In this document: piece by piece, positions 31,281-41,700 of the stretch
Position numbering within the stretch: position 1 is the stretch's first letter
Layout: each line of letters starts with the position of its first letter
Assembly: GCA_036362985.1 (NCBI GenBank)
Contig: JAYGXS010000004.1
Location: 398,375-462,374, forward strand
Source of the DNA: Ligula intestinalis
Lineage: Eukaryota > Platyhelminthes > Cestoda > Diphyllobothriidea > Diphyllobothriidae
DNA: 64,000 nt
Reading direction: 5' to 3'
Notes under the pieces: model-generated
What the model saw: only the letters and a program-made list of their open reading frames with translations
Told to the model about the DNA's origin: nothing
Databases searched by the model: none
Translations under genes and position numbers: made by a program

Positions 31281-32831
31281 GCATATTATCCGTCTAAAAA
31301 ACTCGCACTCCTCGGGAACTGACGGCCTTCCAAATTCACTCATCAAGAGAGTATTGAGCTTCCCCCGATTTCTAAGTCATCTATTCTCAGCTTATCTTCT
31401 TAACGGTTTCCTTCCTGACTCATGGAAGAGATCTATTATTCTTCCAGTCTTCAAGTCAGGATCTCGTTCGGACGTAAATAACTACCGAGGTGTTCATAAA
31501 ACCCCGGCCCTAGCCAAACTTCTGGAAAAGATCATTTGTAATCAAATTCTCGATTTTTGTGTAGAAAATAAACTATTAAGTGCCTCACAGCATTGATTTA
31601 TACCTGGAAGATCATGCGAAACCTGCCACTTGGCATTCCTTAACCTGGTTACTTCACTTCGTAATGAACAGCACTCAGTCATCGTGATTTACTTTGACCT
31701 TAGTAAAGCTTTTGACAAGGTGCCGCATAGGTGCCTTTTAGTGAAACTGGAAGCCCTAGGCATCAGGCCTCCCCTCCTCGATTTCATTGCATCCTACCTG
31801 TCTAACCGCAGCCAGAAGGTCTTAGTAGGCAATAGCTACTCGATGCCTCAGCCGATCACGAGTGGCGTATTACAAGGCACGGTTTTAGGTCCCCTCCTTT
31901 TCATTCTTTACATAAATGAAATTTCAGCAGTGCTAAATAATTCGGAAAATTTCATTTATGCTGATGACCTAAAGTGTATTTGCGCATGTCTAAGGACACG
32001 ACCAGTACTTGTGTTGATAAAGTTAACGCAGACTTGCGTACTCTCTCATGTTGGAGCGCTACATGGCAGATGGAGATTTCTCAATCAAAATGTAGTTTCT
32101 TGAGTTTTGGTCCCGCAAGGCTGCCTGGACCCATTATCTTCCAAAAGAGTCCACTGTTAGAAAGATCTACGATACAGGATTTGGATTTTACTTACACGAA
32201 TAAGCTTGCATTATCACCTCATGCAGATCGAATTTCTGCCAAGGCCGCACAGATATGTGGGTTTATATCGCATAACTTTTTTCTTCCAAAAATGAAGTTC
32301 AAACTATACCGCATGTTTGTTCGCCCTATACTAGAATGCTGCTGCCCGCTTTTTGGCCTCATGACCCAGCATGACCGTAGTAAGATTGAAAAGGTTCAGC
32401 GAGTTTTCACTCGTAAAATATTTTCTGTTTCTGGGTCTGGGATGTGTTATACAGATAGATGTCAGTTAGCAAACATTACATTTCTTTGGATAAGAAGACT
32501 CGAAGCTGGTCTATGCTTTCTGTTTCGCGTTAACAATAGTCCTCATCTCCCACAAATTAACGCTCTCCTTCCAATAGACGCCACTCGTAACTCTTCCATG
32601 ATAATTTTACCACCCCGTAGCTCCACATCTAACCGTTCTCGCTTTTTTACCTCCAAATATGCTTTTATTTGGAACAACCTTCCTCTCGATATTAGACTGT
32701 CTTCTACACTGTCGATTTTTAAAGGCAAATTATATAAGCATTTAAATTTAGAGGAAATAAAGTCGTTACTGTCTGTTTCCTTTCCAAACACGCAAGTTGT
32801 AGATTTTGAAAAGGGTCCTCCTGGCATTTGA
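31117..32831 (+). pseudogene. CR1-like ORF2, reverse transcriptase part with one stop and one frameshift
   Basis: RT motifs in order: SSGTDGLPNSLIK, WKRSIILPVFKSG, NNYRG, a TGA at 31594-31596 in place of the Gly of QHGF, IYFDLSKAFDKVPH (motif A), ITSGVLQGTVLGPLLF (motif B, VLQG for the usual VPQG) and FIYADDLK (motif C, 31951-31974). A frameshift near 31985 moves the thumb into another frame: LSCWSATWQMEIS, LYRMFVRPILECCCPLF and FFTSKYAFIWNNLPLDIR. Both catalytic Asp sites are kept, so loss of function rests on the stop and the frameshifts. Confidence 0.85.
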
Positions 32832-33599
32832 AGCTCTTCCCAGGATACTAAAATGGTTTCTAAATATGTTAGCATTTTCCTCTGCAGAGTCAAGCATCAC
32901 TTCCAAGGGCTGCGAATTCTTCTCCGTTTTTGCAACCTTCGCTGTAGTTTTCGAGATTGGCTCTGGAATCTGGTGGGTCGCAACTCGATGATGTTGCCTT
33001 GACTTCTACTGCCTTCTCTTGTTGTCCCGGATGACCCCTTCTCAAGTCAACGATATATTATTTTTTCCCATGACCATAAACGTCCCGAACCCTCAACATC
33101 AGGTCCCAAACTAACCACATCAAACCTTGTTATCTATTAAGGCTGTTTTTTCTGCTAAACATTTTTTGAACTCGGTGGCCCGCTGAACTCATCCACCGAT
33201 TTAGGAGTTTTTTTTTTACTGCCGATGACAATTATTTTATAAGAGTTCACTACTTATCATCATTATTTTTATTTTGACGATAGCACTAATTTTGTAACGA
33301 CAGGGCCCCTTGGGCCTTAAATATACAAATTATTTTTATTATTCCACTTACTTCTGTATGACTAGGAAATGGTAACAGTGTAGTGATTTCCCCAGTCCGA
33401 CGCCTTCCATTGCTTTGTCCGGCGTCATTGTTCAAGGCCAGCTGCCTCTTGGTCATTCAATACATCAGTCAGCGATTACAGCCGCGCTGACCTGCAGAGA
33501 CTTGACCTACTTCAATTCAGACACCCACGCGTGTGTCTGGGTTCTCGCGGCTGCCCAAGCACGACTCGAACAGGTCCCTTTTTCCCCACCCTTGGCCGT

Positions 33600-33798
33600 C
33601 GGGCATCACTTAGGATCACGACACTCTAGCGGAATGACGTGTGCTCCGAAATCTAAATTCTTTCCATCTATTCTTCGTTACTTTGTACACGATAAATTAT
33701 TCCTTCTATTCTGGCCTCCACTGACTTCTTCTCTACTTAGTTACCATGGTCTAAAGATCACAGTTACTAGTGTTTAACTTACTTAACTCCCTGCGATA
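33600..33798 (+). mobile_element. SINE-like S1, copy f
   Basis: S1 blocks in order: TTCTTCGTTACTTTGTACACG, CTGGCCTCCACTGACTTC, TAGTTACCATGGTCTAAAGATCACAG, end TTAACTCCCTGCGATA. It lies just after the CR1-like element and before the family B LINE. Confidence 0.65.
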
Positions 33799-33973
33799 AC
33801 AGTATTGGAGACTGTTCAAAGAACGGAAGCGGACGACGTACTTTCTTCAAGGTAAAAGAGATCAGCCGTAGCAGAATGTCCTTATACTTGGAGATTTTAA
33901 CGCTCCGAACATAGATTGGGATTTAATGCACAGCTCGCGATCAGAGAACTCATTCGAACAGAAACAACTGTAT

Positions 33974-34031
33974 AGGGAGCTCAAGGGCGAAAGCCTTCTT
34001 CCCTTAATAAAGTGACTTAAGTGACTTAACT
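33974..34031 (+). mobile_element. 57-base LINE family B tail insertion
   Basis: TAGGGAGCTCAAGGGCGAAA and the following bases to GTGACTTAAGTGACTTAA are the same as 36962-37018, the 3' end of copy 2. Only the last 57 bases of a LINE copy were inserted, into the endonuclease of copy 1. Confidence 0.75.
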
Positions 34032-35104
34032 TCACTTGGAAAATGACGAATTTCTTACCCAGCATGTCACAATGGACACGCGGTTTTGAGGTGGCCAATA
34101 ATCTAGCTGCCTGGATCTCGTCATTAGTAGAGACGAAAACTGTATCATTGGATTGCATACTCAGACTCGTTTTGGCCGAAGTGATCACTGTGTTCTTGCC
34201 TGGGAGTACAGCCATTTCTCGCTACCCGTCGCTCGCGCAATAAGCGAGAGGAATGTATGGAAAGGAGACTATAAGAAAATGAAAGGACAACTTAACGTGA
34301 CTGACTGGAGACCTGAATACGTACTTGACCCGAACGACGCCTGGTGCTTCTTTAGGAACTTAACTCAGCAACTAGTAGAAAACTGTTGCCCGCTAAAGAA
34401 AAGTTTGCGCATCTCCCGGCCAGAATGGGTGACACCGAACACAAAAAGGAACTTCAAGAATGAAAGAAGCATGTGGAAAAAATATGCCCGATATCAACAA
34501 CCTTAACACTTCTTAGAATTTAAAAAACGGCGAAAGTTATGTCACAGACTAATTCGAAAAGAAAGAATGGCCTTTGAGGCAGAACTAGTCAAGGAAATAG
34601 CTCATAACCAAAAAATATTCTTTTTTATGTGAATAAGACCAAACGGAATCGAGATCCCATCCCTTGTCGGAAAGATAATGAGGGAAACAGGTGTACGGAT
34701 AACTCAGATAAGGCAAACCTCTTGTCCAATTTCTTTATGTCTGTACATACCGAGGAGCCGCCTTTTGGCGAGAATGTACAGCAATATATAGTCCCAGCGA
34801 CGCATACAATTAGCACGGTATCGTTCGAAACAGACACTGTAAGAAAAGCCTTGAGACAGTTAAAGCCCACTAAATCGCCTGGTTAGGATGGATTATCAGC
34901 AAAACTTCAAAATGAGCTCGCAGAACAACATGACTCCCCGCTTTCCGAGATCTTTGAAAGTTCAATGGAAAAGGTGCCCTGCCTACTGACTGGAAGCTGG
35001 CCAACATAACACCTATTTATAAAGGAGGAGAGAGAACTTCACCTAATAGCTTTAGACCAGTTATTCTCACAAGCATTTGTTGCAAACTAATGGAGAAACT
35101 AATC

Positions 35105-37018
35105 AAAACGGAACAACTGAGACATATTGATGATCCTGTCGCAGTACTTAAGAATGATGATGGCGGAGAAGTCGTTGAGAATGACGAGAAAGCCGAGTAC
35201 TGTAGCCGGTTCTTTGCCTCGGTATTCACTAGGGAAACCGAGCTTCAATTTGATAATGCCAACAGTGCTGCTGCAAAAGCCGGTCCGGCACTTCATTCTC
35301 TACTATTTCCAGCATCTGTAGTTGAGAGGGAGCTGCAGAGCCTCAAAGAAGCAAAGTCATCCGGTCCAGACAATATACCAGCCAAGTTCTTGAAAGAATT
35401 GGCAAGCGAACTCTCAGAGCCCCTAGCACATATCTTTCGTTCTTCATTTGAACTAGGAAAACTGCCATCTGAATGGAAAAGGGCAAATATTTACCCGATA
35501 TACAAGGGCAGAGCCCGAACGAAGGTTAACAATTACCGGCCCGTCAGCCTAACTTGCATTTGCTGTAAGGTGATGGAAACGATAATTAAGAAGACGACAA
35601 TGGAGTTCTTGGAGGAGAACAATCTACTGTCAGGGCTCCAACACGGCTTCAGAAAGAACCATTCTTGCCTTTCCAGCCTTCTTCTCTCCACTGAGCAGTG
35701 GACTCGCGCACTAGATGAAGATGGTAAGGTTGACGTCATCTATACGGACTTCAAGAAGGCATTCGACAGCGTCCCACATAAGCGTATAATGTATAAATTG
35801 TCAGAAATTGGCATAAGAGGGAACCTGCTGGCATGGATCACAGATTTTCTCACAGGGCGATCGCAAACTGTGTGCATCGGTGACTCAAAGTCAAGCCCTA
35901 CATCTGTTCTGAGTGGCGTCCCCCAAGGCTCTGTCTTAGGGCCACTGCTCTTCCTTATCTATATCAACGACTGTGTCAACGAACTGGGTTGCAGTGCTAT
36001 CATGTTTGCCGACGACGTCAAACTCTGGAGAGCCATCAGGTCTGACGCCGATAGGAAAGCGCTTCAAGAGAGTCTCAATCGACTTAGCTGCTGGTCTGCT
36101 CGTTGGCTTTTAAACTTCAACATTAGTAAGTGTGTGGTTTTAAGACTCCGTACTAGAAGGACTGATGAGGAGAACGATTCCTTCCAATACCTCCTCGATG
36201 GGCACCCGCTTTCAAATGTGAACGAGCAAAAGGATCTCGGTGTTCTGATAAATTCCTCACTCAAACCATCTACTCAGTGTGTAAAGGCAGCTAAACGCGC
36301 GACACAGGTGCTGTTTGCGATAAGGCGGGGATTCGTAAACATTGACAAGGAGCTCTTCAGGAAAACCTACGGAGCGTTTGTTCGGTCCCACTTGGAGTAT
36401 GCTGTCCAGGCCTGGCGTCCGTGGTTCAAGAAGGATTACCTGCACCTGGAACGAGTGCAGGCGAGGGCTACGAAGATGGTCAAGAATCTTGGTCATCTGC
36501 CTTATGAAGACAGACTGACCGAACTTGATCTTTTCCCTCTCAATTATAGGCAACTCCGCGGGGACCTCATACAAACCTACCGAATTGTTAGAGGCCGAGA
36601 CTGTGCCCTAGAATTTGATGATTTCTTCGAATTGGCTCGGACTGACCATCTGCGAGGTCATCCTTTTAAACTACAGAGGAAACCGGCCCGTATCGACGTT
36701 CGACGAAACGCCTTCTCTCAGAGGGTCATTGGAGCGTAGAACGGACTCCCGGAAGATGTGGTCCTCTCAGATACTGTTGACATTTTTAAACACAAACTTG
36801 ATTCTCATTTGCTGAGAAACTGTGGCAGATATAATGAACAAAGTGTCAGTAGCAGCACCTTACAACTGGCTCACACTTATCGCTGATGTTAAGCCTACAT
36901 TTGTACATTTGTATTATGTACTATTGTTACGGTGGACCTATTATGCGATTTTGGTTATGAATAGGGAGCTCAAGGGCGAAAGCCTTCTTCCCTTAATAAA
37001 GTGACTTAAAGTGACTTA
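35105..37018 (+). pseudogene. CR1-like LINE family B, copy 2: near-intact RT, nested in copy 1
   Basis: The open frame (35090-36739, first few codons from copy 1) holds a complete RT: SSGPDNIPAKFLKEL, WKRANIYPIYKGR, NNYRPVSLTCICCKVME, LSGLQHGFRKNHSC, IYTDFKKAFDSVPHKR (motif A), LSGVPQGSVLGPLLFLIYIN (motif B), IMFADDVKLW (motif C), then HLEYAVQAWRPW, YRQLRGDLIQTYRI and LRGHPFKLQ. A TAG at 36737-36739 replaces the Trp of the conserved AWN-LP motif; the same frame then continues NGLPEDVVLSDTVDIFKHKL. The copy is 5'-truncated, lacking the endonuclease, and ends in AATAAAGTGACTTAAAGTGACTTA, a signal plus tail repeat. It is the best preserved RT in the window, but not autonomous. Confidence 0.88.
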
Positions 37019-37110
37019 TGAGAACAACTTGCTAAGGGCGGCGCAACATGGATTCCGAAGTGGCCACTCTTGTCTCACAAACCTGCCGACATCCATGGAA
37101 AGATTTTTCA

Positions 37111-38250
37111 GGACCAAAACACATGAAACGCCATTTAGATGGAGAAAATTTCATTTGCCAGATAGCGCTCCGAAGTGAGAGCTAACGCATGTCAGCGTTG
37201 ATTTTATCAACGCAACTTCTGGCCCCCTCCGTGAAAATGGATACACGCACTTAAGGTCATGAGTATAATTGAATACTGTACAAATTTCATTGATGTAAAT
37301 ACTGATAAGAAGTGGATCTAAAACCGGGTGCTGAGATATGTCAAGATCCGGTTTAATTCCCTCCTCCGGAGTAAGACCATTTGACTGGAATAGGCCTCAA
37401 TTAAGACTCCATAAAAAATGAACATTACCGAAAGAGATACGCAGCATGGATACCAGATATGTGCTTGCGGATATTTCACCGTATAATATTATGCTTGCTT
37501 ATTGTTTTCTCCTCAGATTTAAATCTAATTATATCAACGTCTATAAAGGCTTTTCGGAGTATTTGATCAGAAATCGTACTTATAATAACATATAGCAGGA
37601 CATCTATATTTTTGATAAATTTGCTTTAGTACAGGCAGTTATGTACGGTTGAGTAATTAAAGGGCCAAGAGCTTCAAGATGAACTAAAGGTACCTTGGAC
37701 TTTAATAAGAAGACTTCGCAGTCTCGAAAGTGCCCAATTTATCTCTTGTGATGACCCCAGCTCTCAAGAACGGAGGGCAGCCTGCAAGCTTAGGTATACT
37801 TAGAAGGCTCTTTCGGAATATTATGATCTACTGGAAGAAATTTTCCTTAACTTATGTTAATTAAATTTTAATGCTTTATAACAGTATGTCGCGCAAAGGA
37901 AATAACACATCACATTTCTTACAATGGACAGAAAACGACGTTTGTGCACTACTTCAAATTTCAAGAGTTGTGCAATTTATTTAATTTCTCCAATAGTCGA
38001 CGATGATAATGCGGAGCAATTCAACATATTTTTCAAATTGGAGATACTGTCTTAAATTTATCACCACTAAAAATGAATACGGTTACTTTTGATCTTCTCT
38101 CATGTCACTTTATATTACATGTGTTTACCTTTTTCTAATGGAATGCATTTTCTTTCATTTGCTGGTGTTTTGGTTGTGCGGCCTTGGCTTTGTTTGGCGG
38201 CTGTTTACGATTGGACCAATTATCAAGTCTCTGTAGACCAGTTATTTTCG
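37111..38250. other. No gene recognised; region upstream of ITPK1
   Basis: AT-rich, with short frames only. A CCAAT-like box lies near 38216, about 50 bases before the first ITPK1 ATG, but no clear TATA box is present. Promoter location is not determinable from this. Confidence 0.35.
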
Positions 38251-38253
38251 CAG
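38241..38253 (+). promoter_or_regulatory. Splice acceptor 15 bases before the ITPK1 start codon
   Basis: GTTATTTTCGCAG has a short pyrimidine run and CAG. It ends 15 bases before ATG 38269. It could accept a 5'-UTR exon or a trans-spliced leader; flatworms are known to use spliced leaders. The sequence alone cannot tell which. Confidence 0.45.
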
Positions 38254-38268
38254 ATTTAGCGAGTAAGG

Positions 38269-38706
38269 ATGAAGGTTATCGGCATTTGCATGGAAGAACG
38301 GAAGTTTCAAGCTCTTGGATTAGAAAAGTTAGTCATTAAAAGAAGGTTCGCTTTTTTAAAAATTCTGACTCCTATTGAGAGCAACCGATCTGAACTACAT
38401 CAAGGTATTTTATTTGCTGTTTGATAATCCGACCATACAGTTACGTTCGGTGAATGCAAGTGATGTCCCAAGCAACGTGGATTTGATTGTTCACAAGTCC
38501 ACTGATTTCCTTTCAGATCCGCAACCTTATCTGTCCTTAAACACGGATGTATGTCACCCTGGCACCAAACGGTTCATCTAACTTTTGTTCCTTTCAGATT
38601 ACTTGTAAACCCATTTTTGTTGACGGTTTCCAATATATTTTGCCCATCCTTAATCGCTTTCAACAATATGATGTTACTTCGAACTGTCTACTAAAAGGAA
38701 AATTAG
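38269..38706 (+). CDS. ITPK1: ITPK1 exons 1-3 (N-terminal domain)
   Basis: Exon 1 (38269-38345) encodes MKVIGICMEERKFQALGLEK and ends in phase 2 at AAG/GTTCGC. Intron 1 is 34 nt (38346-38379). Exon 2 (38380-38548) holds NVDLIVHKSTDFL, equivalent to the LDVIIHKLTD-type motif of the family, and ends at GAT/GTATGT. Intron 2 is 49 nt. Exon 3 (38598-38706) reads YILPILNRFQQYD and ends at TTAG/GTAAGT in phase 1. Confidence 0.8.
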
Positions 38707-41700
38707 GTAAGTCTTTTTTTGCGAAAACCGCTTAAATGCCGTGTGCATACTCCCTAGGGACTGCAGATTATTTGTGTATCCGTTTAAACAAGACCGCCTC
38801 CATAAAGTCCACTTAAGAAAAAGTAGGGGAAATTAGTTCATGATATTTTTTGCATTAGTGCCTTGGCATGACTAATGGTTACTGTGATCATCCGGATGCT
38901 ATTTATTGCATACGGGGTTTTGATTGCGCATGAAAACGAGCACCTTTAGATGAAGGTAGGAAGGTAATAATCAAGGTAGTGATCTGAAGCGTATGCTGCC
39001 GTGGATAGCAGTTAATGTCTATGGTTTGGCTCATACAGAAGTGCCAGGACGTGGAATTTAATCTCGGGTTCGAATTTAGGCATATCCGATAACATCAGTG
39101 TGTATGCCCTTGGCCTGTGATCAGTTCAGTTCAGTTTTATTGAAGGACCGGTAGGCAAATGCATTTTATCGCCCTATTAGTGACATAGTGACTGAAAATG
39201 TGTCGATACAATAGTTCAGGATGCACGTTATCTTAAAGATTGCCAGCTAGTGCGCTTTATTCATACAGTAGGATTGACTATTCGCTTTTATGTTAGGGAC
39301 GAAAATTATGTCGAACAAAGGCGGATTCTGCAGTTTCGCACTTACTTGTACTTGTAACGGCATTCACCTCGGGCGGGTTGAGCCGGCATCAGTTTTGACG
39401 TTGACTGCAGTTTCGTACACCTGATACTCTATTTTCCGAGGATGGTCGCTTGCTTGTTGATGGGAAGTTTATCACCCCAGCAGCCCAAAAATTGTCGCTG
39501 ACCACCTCCATCACATTTTTAGGCGTAGACCTCTTGAACAAATACGTGCACTAAACGAAATTTTTCTACGTACCAGATATATCACATGGACATGCATGTT
39601 CTCTATTAGGGCTTCACCTGCATAGTACACATTGTGGCCAATAATTTCCAACAGTATATTCTGAAAACGTCATCACGCGATCACACAAATGCAGTGCCCA
39701 CTCCCTTCCCGATCTTGGTTTACAAACTATGTTTCGGTTCCTGTAAAATTTTGCTCGAAGCGCTATTTCCCATTCCTTTTAGGGAGTACTGTATTTGTCC
39801 CATCATTCTGCCTCTTCGGTGAAGATGCGAATGAGAACCGCAGGGCTTTCGAGCTATCTGCCATGAAGTTCCCCGTGCGTAAGTGCCTAGTAATCCCAAT
39901 TGTATTTTATTCAACAATGAATACCCCATCCCTTGTCCGATTCAGTCCACTCGTTTCATTTTTCTATGTTCACGCGCTTTATTTGACCTTGATTATGCAT
40001 GCTCTTGTCAGTTTCTATGACTTTGCCGTTAGTAGTTTCTTCCAACCTGACAATCAGTGGCAGTGGGTCCTTGAAATTCGACCCATTTCCCTCAATTATG
40101 GAAACCGAACCCCTATTTTCCAATAACTACAACAGCGCCTTGACGTTGAATTTCGGCATAAGTAGACTTTTCGTCGCCCCGGTTTTCAGTCGTCACTCGC
40201 GCGCACAACTAAGCTTTCGCACTCTTATGGGAGTGCTGACAAACAAGATGCCCAGTATACGCATATTTTGTGGCGATGGAATATTACGTCGTGTATATAG
40301 ACACTTTTCGAGGATTGTGAGAAGCAAAGTCCATAGAAGTTTTATCCATCACCTTGGTTTTTGCCTAGTATTGGAGTGTTGGCAGAAAGCATAGGGCTTC
40401 TATTCCTCTGGCCATTGATTTTTTCCATGCAATGATTGGTCTGTTGCAACTGAGAAACGATCACTCCGCTGTAGTAAAGCCTGAAGACCATGACTCGAAC
40501 AGTTCGCGGCTCACACGATTGTGACCTGCGAGGACTTCGGTCTCGCTAACCTAAAAAATATGGCTGGGTCCCGTCGAATGAGCTGCAAACTGGGAGATCG
40601 CCTCCTGCTTTATCACCACAAACTATAAATAGCTTGAAATTTGTGCATGTATTACCCTAATCTGCGCATGTCTCACACTATTCTACGGTTACCTATAAAT
40701 AAGGATTCTCAACAGATTCCGAAACGTCAGGAAAATTAAATTCCTGTTCCAGTGCTCCCATCTTCTTCTTTTGAACTGCTTTCTGGAACTTGCATATTCG
40801 CTTCTATCTGTAATATTGGGGTGTTGGTAGGAAGGATAAGGCTTCCATTCCTCTGGCCAGTTATTATTTTACATGCAAACAATTAAGTTATTGTCTGTTG
40901 TAACTGGATAACGAGGAGAGCACTAGAGGAACCTCTGCAGCAAAGCGTTTCTTAGAAGTTAACTGCAGGAGCCTGAAAGCTGAGACCAATTAAATCATGA
41001 TTCTGGTGTTCGATAAAACTTCTTCTCAAAAAATCTTACTTTTTCACAGCCCAAGTCTGAGACTTGTACGTTATGCAGACGGCAATCGTTCATTTTATAT
41101 TTATAACAAGTGCGCATTATCGATCCGACTTCAGGAACGTTCACACATTTCATAAACCCTGAGACAACCTTATTATCTTCTGTTGTCATGGGCCTCATAC
41201 TGCTGTTTTATTGGATGCGTTTTAATGATCCAATGTCCAAAGGAACACTTGAATAAATTATTTGTCTCACTTGTGAAAAACTCGGTGGGATTCGAGCCCG
41301 CGCTAGCAAGGGGAGGGCTTTAGTGCGGCCAACGCTTTAGTGAACTGAGCTATGAGCCGTGCGTTTAAGCACACTTAATCGGTTAACCTTACGTGCCTAT
41401 TTTATTTACTGACAGCACAGGTACTAATTAAAAACCCAGATAGTGTTTCGTCGATATTTTACCGCTCTATGGCGCAGCTGCGACGGCTTCGGTGCTTTAC
41501 TGTCAGTCACTTGATAACTGATTCATAAACCGGTGGGATAATTGGCCAGTGTCTCCGTTGTGTCCATCTTCTCCCCCGCTCCAACTGTCGAGTAATTAAA
41601 GAAAAACAGCTCGTACTCGAAGTTTAAAACCTGCTTACGAAATCTGTTTCAGGGCCCTGGTACACTAGTCACAATTCGGTGGGTTCGCTAGTGACCAACA

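Larger units (their letters stand above)
28551..33330 (+). mobile_element. CR1-like LINE, nearly full length (family A)
   Basis: It carries ORF1 (28686-29964), ORF2 (about 29890-32831) and a roughly 500-base 3' region ending near 33330 in TTAAATATACAAATTATTTTTATTATT. The visible lesions are few: one frameshift in ORF1, and two frameshifts plus one stop in ORF2. It is the most complete transposon in the window. The 5' end is not defined. Confidence 0.85.
33865..37110 (+). pseudogene. CR1-like LINE family B, host copy 1, broken by two insertions
   Basis: Copy 1 reads, in pieces, LILGDFNAPNIDWDL (33880-33930), LDLVISRDENCIIG and RFGRSDHCVLAWEY (34100-34210), the linker RPEWVTP, then RT start FETDTVRKALRQLKPTKSPG with a TAG (34884-34886) and ICCKLMEKLIK (to about 35104). 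It then jumps across copy 2 and resumes with ENNLLRAAQHGFRSGHSCLT at 37019-37080. The join of KLIK with ENNLL is the natural order of RT motifs 2 and 2a, so copy 2 inserted there. A 57-base tail piece also sits in it at 33974-34031. Confidence 0.8.

Noticed and set aside
39634..40126. Long + strand frames at 39634 and 39689 as independent genes
   Set aside because: Only 39783-39878 is conserved (ITPK1 exon 5); the rest is intron read-through.
41281..41362. A functional tRNA gene (- strand)
   Set aside because: T-arm and D-arm look right, but the anticodon stem and acceptor stem are poor; better seen as a SINE head.
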